From NCBI GenBank assembly GCA_013396635.1, contig WBMW01005278.1:124001-188000 (forward strand): 64,000 nt of DNA. The letters run 5' to 3'. The notes under the pieces are model-generated. The model made no database searches. It was not told where the DNA came from and saw only the letters and a program-made list of their open reading frames with translations. This document shows positions 35,063 through 48,100 of this stretch, in pieces. The stretch is from Penelope pileata (Eukaryota > Chordata > Aves > Galliformes > Cracidae). The position numbers and the translations under genes were made by a program. Every line of letters begins with the position of its first letter. Within the stretch, counting starts at the first letter, position 1.

Positions 35063-37608
35063 CCTGTGGCTCTGGTGGTGGGCTTACAATAAAATATCAT
35101 GTCAATAACAATTCTGTTTTATTTTTTTGTGTGTAAGATCCACAGGTGCTCCCTAAATCAGTGTGCACTTACTGTAGTCTTTTGTAGTGACTGTTGCATT
35201 TGTGGCTTGAAATGCACTTGCATTGTTAAGCTCTGAAGGCAATGCCTAATGAACATCATCAGCTGAATGGCTTCAATTCACAGGAAAAGCAGGACCAGCC
35301 TCTTGCTGAAGGACATTTTCTCTCAAAGATGCTACAAAGGTGGATTGTATAAATGTGGCAAAGGCTCCCCTCTCTAGGAGATATAATTAAGATAGTCAAA
35401 CCATCCAGCCATTAGTGACATGAAAATATTTTTTTTCTCTTTAACCTACCAATGCTTTCAGCTTTAAGCAGAGACATGCATTTGTAAGGGTGAGCCCTGT
35501 TAAGCTCTATTGGAAAGACAATTTTTTTGCTTGGCTTTGGCCAGAGTTGAGCAAGCCATGGTGCTGATCCCCTGGGGAGATGGGTGGTGCTCATCGCTGC
35601 AGTAGAAAGCTGGTCTGTGGGTTGAGAGGTTCAGTGCAAACCGCCACGAGCAGTGTAAGAGCAGTGAAACAGGTTTCTATCTCCCTTTCACTTTTGGAAA
35701 ATCCCCTTGGAGCAGGAAGCTCCTGGCTGGCACAGAACTGTCTGTGCCTTCTCCCAGGAGAGGTTTATGGGTACCCTGCCGCACAGGCAGCTGCATGCTG
35801 CAGTCCTTGACCACCCCAATGGTCCCTACCTGTCGCTAATATCCCCTGTGATACCTGAATGTATCGTATTTGGCACGCTGGCCATCATCTCCCCTGGAAC
35901 TGGAAGGAGGGGACTGAGCGATGTGTTCTCTGGTTGGTGGTGTGCTGTGCAGGGCTGGGTCAGCATTTCAGCTGAGACTAAGATCAGAGGGAGATTCAAA
36001 ACCTTCTGCCAGCCCAGCAGGTTAGCTTAGCTATGCCTACGGCTCCTAGAAACAGACAGAGGAAACCAGAGAAGAGGTGGGATACCCAGCAATGTCAGAA
36101 ATCACTTCCACAGCGAGGTCATTTCATATCAGTGCAATTACCTGAGTGTTGGGGGAAGCTCTGGGTTTGCATATCTGTGCACCTGGTTATTTCCTATAGT
36201 CTCTCCTTATCTCAATATAACAATGCTAATAAGAGTTTCAATATATCTTTTTAATTTCTCTTTCTAAACAATATGATATTGGCCTCTGAGGCATTAAGAA
36301 AAAATATTAATTAAACCAACTTCCATATGGTAATACAATCTCCCCATGTAATTGTCATAGATTAAATCCTCACTGAGAGCAAAAAATGTTATCACCAGCA
36401 GGAACGTGTCATCAGATTGCTCCTGGTACCAGCCACATAAAAGGAAAATAATAAGGGTGTGAAAACGAAACCCTTTAGGATTTCTTGGTTTGAATATGAA
36501 AAAAAAATGGAGAAAACAGTTTTCTCTTAGCACATGCTTGAAATTGCAATGCACTGTAGCTTTCCAAGAAGTTAAGTTAGAAGAAAAGTATGGTACTAGT
36601 AATTCCAGAGCAAGGTGAAGGAGCTTGGTTTTCCACCTCTGCTTCATCTAGCTCGTGAGTTAGGAGCTGTGTTGCTCTTGCCATCATGCAGAGTGGCTGA
36701 CATTTCAGGCAGCCCTCTTGGAGGCTGCCAGCCAAGCAATAGCTCTGGAATAGCTGGAAAACAGACAGCTTGAAAACCTGGAGCCACCTCCCTGGCTGCA
36801 GGCTGAAGCACAGAGCAGGTGTAATGGTACCAATGGGGAGGCTGGGACAGCTGTGCAACACACCAGGTCTGAAGAAGTCCCCCAAGCTCCTGTGATGGGA
36901 TGTCCCTCCCCATGGCATGATTCCCCTCCCAGCTCTCCCATGCACCTTGCATGGAAGTGGAACTGCTCGAAGTTTTGCATGTGGAGCAATGGAGTATGAA
37001 GAGTTAACAGACAAGCCTCACTGCCTGCTGGCGCATCCCAAAATTTAGCTGCTGGATGATTAAGTCATGATTTCAGCAGCACTGGTTTTCCAGCCCAAGT
37101 AACTCGAAAACAAGTCCTGCCTTATGTTTGAATGTCAGCAGAGATGTGATCTAAAGGAACAGATGTTGCTGTCCTCAGTGAAATTTCATCTCCGCATGCA
37201 AATTCATGGAAGACTTGAGGGAATCTATGGACGTGGCTCTGCTTGATACATGTGCCTTCACAGAGGCTCAGCCTGTGTGTACCCAGCTGAAGCCACCTTG
37301 AACAGGCACTGAACCAGCACGTCTCAGTCCTGCTTGTGCATGAGGTGGGAAGGCTTGGCTCTGGCAAGGCCAGAGGCTCCTCTCCCCAGCAAGGTGTCTG
37401 GTCTCTGCAGAGCTGCTTCTGATGCGTAGTGCTATAGAAAACTCATAGCCTATTTCTATTTCAGTGATATTTTACTTGTCAAACAATATCTTAAGTGAAT
37501 CTGAGCATAGCGTTATCAACGTAGCAACGGTGGAGGGAGCCCACAGCTGGGTCAGATGAACTGAAAATGGTTATTTTTCCCCATTGTCAAGTTCAGCATC
37601 AGGATGAA

Positions 37609-37650
37609 AACCAACCAACCAACCAACCAAACCCACCACCACCACCAAAA
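37609..37650. repeat. Compound (AACC)n(ACC)n microsatellite
   Basis: About six AACC units followed by five CCA units and then an A- and C-rich tail. Confidence 0.85.
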
Positions 37651-38039
37651 CAAAGCGCCCAACTCAAACCAAAGGCAACCCACTGACTTTCTTAGATCTC
37701 AGGAAATCAGGGAAATCAAGGAATTCATCCTGCACCCTTCTGGGCTGCTTGTGTAGGCCGGCAAATCACTTAGGCCCTGCAAGCTGATTTCCAGGCTGCT
37801 GTCACTTTCTGGCTGCTTTGTCTTCTTGTGACGTCAACCAGAATGTTGGCATCGTGCTGTGACTGCTTTAGGCCTGAGCACAGCACAAAGAAAAACTTTC
37901 TTCCTGCTGCAGACACCTTTTTGACTCCAATAAGCCAGTGTTCACAGAAAGTGAACTTCCTTGATGTGTCCATTTATTCTGAGATTACCCTGTGTGTACT
38001 TTCTGCTTTTGATAAATCCTTGTCTGCTTCCAAGCGGAC

Positions 38040-38370
38040 AATGAAAGATTGGACAGCTTTAGTGTAAGTATAATTGTGGTTAGCCCAGGCACTGAAAACT
38101 GCTCGCAGAAGCTGAGTTAATTAAGGAGGATGTAGCTTATAAAGGTACATAAGTGTTAGCCATGCATTCTTTATAAGTATGCATAGCCAGGCAGATGTAC
38201 AGTCATCTGCTTATTACAAGACTGAATGGTAGCTGCCATTTGATTACAAAGCTGTAGACAGAAGTGTATCATCTAAATAACTTACTCATCAGTCCTCTGC
38301 CCTAGATGTCTGATTAAAATTGCTGCACAAGTATCTGTTCTTTCACACTTTGTTCTCAGAGGAAACTTGT
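38040..38370. promoter_or_regulatory. Candidate conserved noncoding element
   Basis: A repeat-free AT-rich block with ATTGTGG and ACTTTGTTCTC (SOX-type cores), ATGCATAG-type repeats near 38161-38186, and TTAATTAA within 38116-38125. Evidence is motif density only. Confidence 0.22.
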
Positions 38371-39419
38371 AAGGACCACTGCAAAGGGAGATATTTCTAA
38401 ATGTCCAAGATTTGCTCTCTGAGGCTGGGAGCAGGACGATGCTGTTGCCCCTGCGCTTGGATGTGTGAGTGCCACTGAATGCAAACCTGGGTAGGAGAGG
38501 GATGGAGGAAGAACGAAAAATATGAGCAGAACTGCTTAGAGCAAAGGCTCCAGCTGCATTGCAAGCCCTTATGCTCCTCAGGGAATTTAGGCATGAAGCC
38601 CAGCCCTCCTCTGCAGTTCACAGGAGGCTGGTTTGTGTATTTGCCCACTGTGAAGCTCTGGGTCTGTTGGGGAGAGGCCCCTCACGGGACCATTGCTGGC
38701 AGTGCTGAGCTCTGTGCAGGATCAGGCTATGGACAGCAGAGGTTCTGCCTCACTTTTTTTTTTGTCCTTGTTGAATACAGAGAAATTGTTCCCATATTTC
38801 TGTATCCCTGACACATCTGCCTTTCTCTGGAGCAGCTAGAAGACTTTGCTGGTGCTCTGCTTTCTGCTTGGTACCTGCCCGTGAAGGTGATGTCATGTGT
38901 GCCACGAAGTGCACAAGGCCTTCATGGACTGCAATGCATCCATGTAAATAAAAGAGAACCACAGAGTTAAAACTGGATCACACCAGCTACAGGAGCCAGC
39001 TGCAGAAGAGGCAACGTGCTCAAGGTGCTCAGTGAGCCTGGCAGTGCCTCAGTAATACCTGTAATAAATAACACCAAATCTAGCAATAGTTTTCCCTCTC
39101 ATTTTAGCATCAAAGCTGTCACTGGAAGCTTTCACACAAAGACAAAAAATACAGCCTAATGTTCTCTGTCCTGCAGAGGTGCTCTTTCACTAACATCCTT
39201 CTGTGTCCATACAACGCAATGCTCCCTCCTCCCGCACTTCTCCCAGGCCCTCCGCCTGACATTTGCTTTAAAATTTTGACGAGAAATTGAACACCTGATT
39301 TATATTTTTAAAACCAGAAGCAGTGCATCAGCTAGCAGAGGGTGCACAGCAGCCAAAGCCAGCACTGCATTTCTGGCCACCTTTCACAGAGGGCCTGGCA
39401 GTCGCTGGCAGCTCAGCAT

Positions 39420-39444
39420 GCGGCCTACTGCAGGCCGCCATTTT
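39420..39444 (-). promoter_or_regulatory. YY1-like site within a GC-rich hairpin
   Basis: A perfect 7-bp inverted repeat (GCGGCCT, 5-base loop, AGGCCGC) at 39420-39438 overlaps GCCGCCATTTT at 39434-39444. On the minus strand that reads AAAATGGCGGC, a full match to the YY1 consensus AANATGGCGGC. It stands alone, with no CpG island or start site visible around it. Confidence 0.35.
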
Positions 39445-42400
39445 GGGAGGACAGCTTGGCTGCAGCTCCTTGGGTCAGCCCGGGGTAACCAAACTGGGAC
39501 ATTTTCATTTATTTCTGTCCTTCACTCATGGTTTGTTGGCAGTTTGTATTTAGGTCTCAGCAACTGGCTCCTAGGTAAAAGATCAAGGCCAGCACGTTGG
39601 CTATCTTTCAGAGAAGTGGCATTTCCAAGGGTTTGGGTGATACGTAGGGCTCCTCGTCACATAACATATATTTGCCAATTAGTTGGGTATTTTTAGCTAA
39701 GTCATGCCACAAAGCATCTTACTGGATGCTCATGCCTCCTCCTAACCTAAGAAATATGATAATATATAGTGTGGAAAAAGAGGAACATTTCAGCTTGTTG
39801 GATATTTTCTAAGACACCCATGCGCTGCGCTCCCTGTCCAGTCTTCCTGCTGCTGGCTTGTTTAAGAACTCCGTGAGTCACCCAGGTCCTGTGCTGGCTC
39901 CAGGAGCTATCAGAGCCCATTTCCTGGGCTGCTCTTGCTGAGTCCCAGCTCAGTGTTTTTGCCAGACTGATGGGGTTTTCCCCAGGGGTCAGACAATATT
40001 GTTCTCCGTCCAAGCCTGCTCCCTTCTCTAAATTGAAATCGAGGTTTCTGTTGCCTGCCTTCTTCCATCCCTTCTCTGGGTTTTACCGTTTCAAGGTCAA
40101 GAGAATTCACTGTACTGCAGGGATATTAATGTATTCACTGCAAGGATAGAGGAGAGGATTTAAATAAAGTTGGAGAAACTCCCCTCCTGGTGCAGCACAT
40201 TATTGGAACTGAATCTGCACTGAGCTTTTTCTTTTTTTTCCTATTCAAATGAGTGCAAAAACTAATTAAATGCAGATCTTCATTTTCAGGCATTTTCAGA
40301 TTGCTCCAAAGACAGGAATGAGAAGTATAAAAACACAGAGAAATTCAGGAACTGTCACATAAGTCGGGACAGGGATTAAAATATTACAAAATCTGACTCA
40401 GTTGTTCCATGCAGCTCTTGAAATCTGTTTCTCTGAAAGTTTCTGCTGCTTAAACCAAGAAATAGACAGCAGAAGTTGGCTTTGATTTTAAAAAAAATAA
40501 ATTTCAAGAAAATCTTTTCCATAGAAGTAGCTTGGACAGGAGAAATAAATTGAGTTTCTGAACTAAGAGGCAAATGAGAACTGAAGCGGCATGTTTTCTT
40601 TGCAAAGAAAATGTGAGGATAAATCAGCTTTGTGATCATTTTTCAAAATTTCATTTTAATATTTGGAGACCTGATTTTGGGAGTGTTAAGAGCGTGGTAA
40701 ACAGATGCTGTTCTTCACACAGCTCACCTGAACCAGAAGTAGTGAGAGTCTAATGGGGAAGGTAATTTGCTCAAGGTATTCGGCTGGGTTTTCTCTTTCA
40801 AGTTGCCTGAGAAGGCGCAGGTAATGATCTGAAGCCTGGGTGCTTCTTTTCAATGAGATCTGCCTTTGAATCTCTGGTGCACCGACAGCTAATGATCCTG
40901 TACCCTCAGAGCCAGGCAGGATCACAGCTTTCCAGCACATTTCTTCCACTTGCCCTTCACTTGCACACTTTTTCTTTTTGATCTTACACTGAGCAGACAT
41001 TTGCAACTGTGCCGAGACCAGCCCCTAGGCCATGTGTGCCACAATATCTCATGCTCACCTTCCTCCAGTGCTCATCCATGCTCAGGGTTCCCAGACAGGT
41101 GCTGCATGACCAGAGGAAACCTCCACCTCTTTCTCTACAGCCTCCAAAACTTTCTGGCCTCAGTCCCTTCTCAGTGCGAGCTTCCAGACCTCATCTCATC
41201 ACATCTCTGTTCCCTTGCTTATTGGAGGTGTGGCCCTGTGTGCCTGGATGTGTTGCAGGGTGTCCCCAGCATTCCCCCAGGAAATGCCTCTTGCACAACT
41301 CCCTGCTCCAAGCTGCACACCCCAACATTCTTCTCCTAATGGACAAGGCCATCCTCTAGCTCTGTAAAATGACAGGAGGCCAAAGGGACTTTTAATGGGC
41401 TCCTTTATACCTTTCATTGTTCTGAAGCAATCTTATTCAGGCAGGCTCTTGGAAGAATTTCTGTGAGCTCTAGAGGATCAATTACAATGAGGAGATGATT
41501 AAAGAATAGATAAAGGTTTTTAATAAATTATAAACTTCCCACAGAAGTGCTTTAACAGAATTAAGTTATGATAGTGGTGATATGACACTGCCTTATGATC
41601 ATTTCCCATTTGTGAATAGGAGATTAGATCAAGATTAGTGAAACATCAGAGACGTAGGAAATGTGAAGTTAAGGTTCAAATGCATAAGAATACTACAATG
41701 ACAATAGAAATCATGTTAAAATCAGAAAAATAGGTAGTTGATATGGCACCTCAGCTTATTCAACAAAATTTCTGTAAATTAGATCTTGGTCAGTGTGATA
41801 TTGATTTTGAAATTGAAATCAAATTCTACGGTTCTGTAATTCTATATGTGCAAATACTTTGAGCTTTAGATATTCAAAATGCAAGATGTGTTGCTGGACA
41901 CAGACTCAAGATGACGTAGTACTGTTCTGTTCTCAACTGGATAAGTGTGAATTCTTAAACTGAATATCCAGGGGAAGTGATATTTATCACTATAGAATTT
42001 GCTTCACAAATTCGTTGTCTCCAAGAAAACTCAAATTAGTGGAGTCAGCCCTGGGTGGATGATAGGAGAGGTGCTCAAAGTGAGCTCAGTGGACAAACAA
42101 ATAAATATAGAATATATGTGCCAAGAAGGTTCTTATCTATTAGGAATAGCATCAATCAGAAAATTGTCCCTCAGTGAAACATAAAATTTCAGACTGAACA
42201 TAAATCTAAAATATAATATGCCAGAATTAACTGCAACTACTAATAAGCTCTGACAAACCTAATTAAGTCAGTAAAAATGAACAATTTTAATGTAAATCGT
42301 TTTGATCCTCTTTCCCAGAGAAAAATCACTGAAGTTAGTTCCCATTAAATGTATGCACGCCAAGAAAACCTGTATTATCTGCTTGAAAAATGCTGCACCC

Positions 42401-44168
42401 TTTTTTCCCCATTGATAGCTCCAGTACCCAGTAACTCAGATTCTGATACTTCATCAGACTGCTGAAAAGCATCTGGACTCGTGTGTAGTGATGCTGATTT
42501 TAATGAGACTCCTGAATGAGTAAGCTACTCAAGATGAGCAGAAGGATCAAAATGTCACCCAGCGGAGCTGCAGTGCAGTTTGTCGTTCAGAGCCGATCCT
42601 GGCTGGACCAGTGACCCTGTGGAAATGAGCACATGATTTTCATTTACTCATCTGAAAAGGGCCGTGCAGGTCTGCACCACCCTACCACATGCACCATTCG
42701 CTTCCAGCCTGCTTTCAGACCTCCCTCAAGACACAAAGGTAGGGTGAGGACCAGTGAGGCGTTTGCCTGTGCTTTGTGCCATTTCCATTCCTACTAATAC
42801 TATCAAATTCAATTACAGTTCGCACTGATGGTATATGATCTCTCAGCTGTTCTATAAATATTTTTTTGCAGGAAACAGTGTCTCAGAATGTCGTGCACTA
42901 GTAAATCAGCAGAGCTCGATTAAGCCCAAGGAAAGATGCTGATTTACTTTACTTGTACTTTTCTCCTTGCATATTTATTCTCAGTGATCTGGGGATATAC
43001 AGAGATTGAAAATGGCAAATGACTAATGCAGCTTTGTGAATCTCCATCCATCTGTCCAATCTTCCCTGGCTTGTAATACCCTGTTAGTCATGGGGAAGAA
43101 ATAACATTTAATAATATTGTTTCGCCCATTCATTTGCTAGTTGACTAATTCAGTCACACAGAAACAGTGTAGCATCCCTCCTGAAGAAATTAAATGCAGA
43201 CCATGAACATTGCAAAAGAACAACTGTTGGCTGTGACATTTACTTTCCATACACCTTTTTCATGTACTTTGCTGCAAAGTCCTTCTACATACAACATGTT
43301 ATTTACCCCCTCTTGATTATAGGTGTTACAGCCACCAGACAGCAAAGTGAAAAGATGATGGCTTGTAGATTTTACACAGAAAAGGAAGGCATTTGGATGA
43401 ACACTACACAATTCTTGCATTGTTCTTTCTAAAGGAAAAAACCTCTCACTTTAATAATAGATTTCCCTGGCGATGTGAGTCATACTCCTGAACCCAGACC
43501 TGGAGCTACTTTTAATACTCAGGGCTTCTTCTTCATTTATGAGTCTTTTCAGAGGTTCCATGTGTTAGTATTTGAGACAGAGTCAGTCAGTAGAAACTTA
43601 GAAAAATATTTACTTACTCAAAAAACTCCTGTTACTGGTTAGTGATGCATCAAAATGACCCATTGGACGTTTCATGCACAGATTTCCATTGAAAATAAAC
43701 AAAAGCCACGAGTGACCCAGGACTATTGGGCACTGAGTTGTGACTGTGATCAGGCAGACACGATATTTCAGGTGAGTGGTTATTTCAGCATCTGGAATTG
43801 CAAAATAAATTCTTTAGCTGTAACGTGCTGCAGCGTGGTGCTGCACACGAACAGGAGCATTAATCCATTCCTCATTATGAACTATCAGGAAAAGAAGCTC
43901 TTAAGAATAACATATGTCAGAAACCTTGAGATATTGCTCAGCTATGCTTTTTGAATGAGGCATATAACTTGTTGAATTAGTCTGTAACACCTCCGAGTGG
44001 TTTGAACACCAGGATCAAAAATTGACATCGTTGTTGGAGTTTGCTTCTGTTGGAAGGAGCTGTGGTTATTATGCTTTGTTCTGATGTCAAGTTGTTGTTG
44101 GAATGAGCTGAATAAATGCAGGATACCTGAAAACTCTTTAGGTAACTATTAAAGCACTGGGTAGCATC

Positions 44169-44192
44169 TTTTTTTTTTTTTTTCCTTTCCAG
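44169..44192 (+). other. Polypyrimidine tract ending in AG (splice-acceptor look-alike)
   Basis: A run of T followed by CCTTTCCAG at 44169-44192, with the form of a strong 3' splice site. The sequence after it is open for a while in one frame but has no recognised domain. A second acceptor-like TTTTCAG follows at 44287-44293. Confidence 0.35.
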
Positions 44193-44293
44193 AAGAAAGG
44201 CAAAAGCACACCTGTGTTTTTATTTATTCACTGTTTTCCTGCTGAAAGGGTACAGGTACCCAAAGCAAGAGCTGAATCAACCTGGGTTTTCAG

Positions 44294-44371
44294 GTCTGCA
44301 GCCACTGCAGCTGCAGTGATGGAATCAGTTCAGACACGGTTTGTGACTGTCACAAGTGCTGTCCTGAAAAG
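44294..44371 (+). other. Candidate cysteine-rich exon, unidentified
   Basis: A 78-base segment between an acceptor-like ttttcag and a donor-like AAG|GTGTGA is open in one frame for 26 codons and starts and ends in phase 0. It encodes seven cysteines spaced C-x2-C-x-C-x9-C-x-C-x2-CC (for example VCSHCSCSDG at the start). Stops lie just outside it in the same frame. The pattern recalls small disulfide-rich extracellular domains such as von Willebrand C, but I cannot assign a family. Part of the cysteine richness comes from a CTGCAG-rich stretch, so chance is a real alternative. Confidence 0.22.
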
Positions 44372-44839
44372 GTGTGAGCTGTGCTCCGTCCCGGCCAGCT
44401 GCGATAGCTGTTATCATATGCATCAGGTTTTGAGAAAGAAGCAGCATATTTAAGTCAATGCCTGAAACCAATAATTAAGATTCGAGTTTTAGGAGTATTA
44501 AATATAGACCAGGAAAAGAAATGACATCTACGCCTCCATGTCCTCGAGACAAACTGATGCAACAGAGGAAGAGAAAGAATAATTAGGAATGAACTTCACA
44601 TAAATCTGCATGTCATCTGCATAAAAACTGATCTCTTCTCCGTATCTTCAGATCATCTCGGTCAAAGGAAGCTGGTGGAGGCTGAATAAAGATGAGCCCT
44701 GGGGGGCACCAGAAGGATCAGCCTGAAATCAGAGCAGATCAACCAACTGGTGCGAATGTGATAGTGCAAAGAGAAGGCAAAGGAGCGGAGCCCGGCCAAA
44801 GGGGCAGCTGTGCTGTAGCTGTGGGGTGCTCAGGACTGG
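44372..44839. other. Single-copy noncoding DNA
   Basis: Unique sequence between the cysteine-rich open segment and the CR1 copy. No exon, RNA gene or repeat was recognised. Confidence 0.5.
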
Positions 44840-45113
44840 GCTGCTGAGCTCCTGGGTAACAGCGATGGGACGGGAGGGGATGGGCTCACGCTGTGCCAGG
44901 GCAGGGTCAGGCTGGGCACTGGGGAACATTCCTTCTGCACAGAGCGGTCAGGCACTGGCACAGCTGCCAGGGAGTGGGGCAGTCCCCGTCCCTGGGGGTG
45001 TTCCAGCCCCGTGGGGATGTGGCACTGGGGACATGGCTCAGTGGCATGGTGGGGTGGTGGGGTTGGGCTGGGGGATCTCAGAGGGCTTCTCCAAACTCTG
45101 TGATTCTACGAAC
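44840..45113 (+). mobile_element. CR1 LINE, 5'-truncated, GC-rich subfamily (copy 3 of 3)
   Basis: Sense-strand CR1 from about gctgagctcctgggtaacag through agggcagggtcaggctgg and gtccctgggggtgttccag to ggcttctccaaactctgtgattctacg. It is about 275 bp. Several CpGs are intact, including gcgatgggacggg and gagcggtcagg. Near identity with copies 1 and 2 over about 125 bp indicates a recently active subfamily. Confidence 0.95.
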
Positions 45114-48100
45114 CCAAATGTCTGCAGCCTCAAGAGACTGATCAGGTTGGTAAAGAACCAGGTGGTTTCTCTCAGTTGTTTTGCATAAACGAAGCCCAGT
45201 GCCTATTGTTCACCTGGGGAACATCTTCCAGAAAAGCAGACTGGCTTGGTTTGTAGACATGAAGTGATGGAAAACCCCACACTATCTGTGGTAATGCTTA
45301 CCCTCAGCCAGGGTTTAACAGTATAATCCTGCTCCCAGTGAAGCCCGTGGGTGCTTTGCTGTCACAGACACAGCACAGCCCTGCACTGGCCGCCTCCTCG
45401 CTCTGCTCCTGCTCTGTGAGCACCAGGGTTCTGCTGAGGTGTCACAATGGCAGTGGCTGGGCACTCCCTGGCTCTCCAGGGACAGCTGCCAGGACATAAG
45501 GTGCTATGGTTCATCCTGGCCCAACACATTGTTACTTCAGGAAACTACAGCACGGAAGCTGTGTTATGTACTGATGCACTTCAATTTAAAGGTAGTTACC
45601 TCTTTGTGCCAATTACCTCTCTGGGCAGACTATTGCAGAACCTAGCTGCTCTCAGAGCTTCTAATTTTACTGAAGCTACACAGAAAAAAAACCCAGAAAA
45701 TATAGGGGAAAAACGTAACTACACTCACTGTGAAAACAAACCAGCAAGAGAAGTGGCAGTTTTATGAATTAGGATATGATACCTTTTGTTATCTCCAATA
45801 GCTTTGGCCCTTTAGCTGAAGTCCACTTATCTAGATACCATACAGCCCCCATTTCCCAAAGAAAAGACAGATTCTTGACAAAGAGTTTCTCTAAAACCCA
45901 TATTTCTGATGTCTCAGTGAGGAACATCTTCAGTTAGTGCTGGTCTTTGGGCTGCAGATCTCCCACTTCAGAGACTGAACCCTCTGCAGAGATGGAACTT
46001 TCTCTGCAACTATCTGAGGAATACTGCTTGACATTTTTTTTGCTCCAGAAATGCAGGCATACCTCAAAATCCTCAGCAATAAGCTTTAAGAGAATCAGCT
46101 GCTCCACTGCAGCAATTGTGGAGAAAAAAGTGAAACAGCAAAGTTGCCCTGGCTATAAACATCTCCTTCCTACATCTGCTCATCATCTGGGAGCGGAAAG
46201 GAGATGTCCTTGCAGGAGTCCTTAGGTCAGAAGTATAGAAGGTTTGGTTCTTTGTGTCTGTCTATGTAACCATAATTTAAAGTCAAGATTCAGCAGAGCA
46301 CTTCATCGTGTGCATGCATTCCTTTGCAGAAAGTCCACGTCTGAGTGCTTTGCTGATTCAGGGGATAAATTAATCGCTGGTGATTTCATTAACAATACCT
46401 TATACATCATTTCCACATTAAGTTCTAAATATTTTTTGATGAATTCAAACAGTCACACCATGCATCAACTCCGTTCATTAGAACAAATGGTTACCTACCC
46501 ACCTTTTATTAATGGAGCTAGCTCTGCTGTGCTCCTGAGCTACGGGCAGACTGCTCAGCTGGTGTAAATCTGCAACACTCTGTTGTTGCCCATGGTAGGA
46601 GGTTAATTTAAACCTCTGAGAATCTGGCCCGGTGTGCTGAGACAAGCTCCTAGAAACCTGTGGTCCAGGTGGATCACAGCTGGTCTGATTAAAGTACAAG
46701 CAACGTTGGCTGGGTGGAATCCAGAATAAGCTGATTGCACAGTAGTGGCCTGAAAACACATAAATCATGTGTTCCAAGTATTGTGCTATGGATTCTAACA
46801 CGCTTATCTCCCAGCTCCAGCAAGCCGGTCTCTTATGGGAGAAGCCAATAAATAAGTGCAAAACGAAGCAGGAATCTCAGAAATTATTACTGCTGTTTAT
46901 AATTTATCAAGTGCACTGCACTGGCATGGAGGAAAGCACTGTGCAAAGGGAGGCTGTGCACTAAGTTACACTTTATGCTCAAGAAATATGCTTAGAACAT
47001 AGCAAATCTAAATTAGCATGGAAGTCTAGTTCCCCATCTCCTTCTTTAGTTTTTTGGCAACTGTGTATTATAATCTCATTCAGAAATCTCATCAAATTCT
47101 GTCTTCTAGCTACGAGCACTCTGACTTCCTCCACACACTGATACTCCCCCAGGAAGTAAGCTGAAGCATTTTCTTAGTTCTAGCCCAGAGCTTCTTCTGG
47201 CGCATTCAAACACCATTACTTCTTGTCTCAGCATTTTTCTTTTCTTTAAATAGTTCAATTCTCTTCTAGTTTTCTGTTTTTGATTGTTTTGTTTTGCTTT
47301 GTTTTGCTTTTTCTCCTCCTGGATATATTTATTAAAAAATGTGTTGTCCTTTAGTTTTGCAAGACCCAACATCCAACGTCTTCAGGATACGTGGATTTTG
47401 TATGATTGCTCTGGTTCCAGGGAAGCCTTCTAAGCTTGCCCAGAGCAAGGTGGTCTAACAACATGAATGATTTCCAAACAACTAGCTTTGAATATAAGCC
47501 TAAATAACACAGTGGAAGCATCCTGTTGGGTCCTACCATCCAACGGACTTTCCAACAGGTTGGTCACCTCTGCAGTGGTAAAGATGTCATTTTTAACAGG
47601 AATGACCAATAATGTAGAGGTCAGAGTGGTGGACGGGGTCCTCCCTGTGCTTCCTGGAGTATCTTACATGATACATCGCTCATACAAATCCCAGACTTCA
47701 GCAGAGTGGTATTTTGTGGTTAGAGAAGCTGAGCTTTGGTTGTGAAGTAATTTGGGTAAGATGTTCAAAGAAGCAGCAGAGGCTATTGGGCACTCAATAG
47801 ATTAAACTAGATCACTTCAGGAGCTTGGAAACCCAGCATGCAGAGACAGGGTTAAGATAGACAAAAGATGAAGTCATCTGCTCCTCAGGCCTTGTCTTTG
47901 CAATTATATCTACAGAACTGCATGACTGTAAGGCAAAAGTTTTAATGGAGCTCAGCCTATGATGTTGACAAAAAATATCTTAATTTTTTTGGATGCTTCA
48001 TTTACTTATACTGTGTTATTTTGCAGATTTTATGTCCTTTGTGATTGGGGATATCTCTTTTTCCTCTGTGTCCCTTTGTACTACTTAGCACACGCAGCCC

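Larger units (their letters stand above)
35063..44168. other. Single-copy noncoding DNA, no gene recognised
   Basis: The longest repeat-poor stretch in the window, about 9 kb. It contains a (CCAA)n/(ACC)n compound repeat at 37609-37650, an enhancer-like block at about 38040-38370, a hairpin with a YY1-like site at 39420-39444 and an AT-rich part at about 41400-42350. No interspersed repeat, exon or RNA gene was identified. Confidence 0.55.

Noticed and set aside
41999..42184. 61-codon frame with a plausible protein-like composition
   Set aside because: Too short, in AT-rich unique DNA, and without a known family match.
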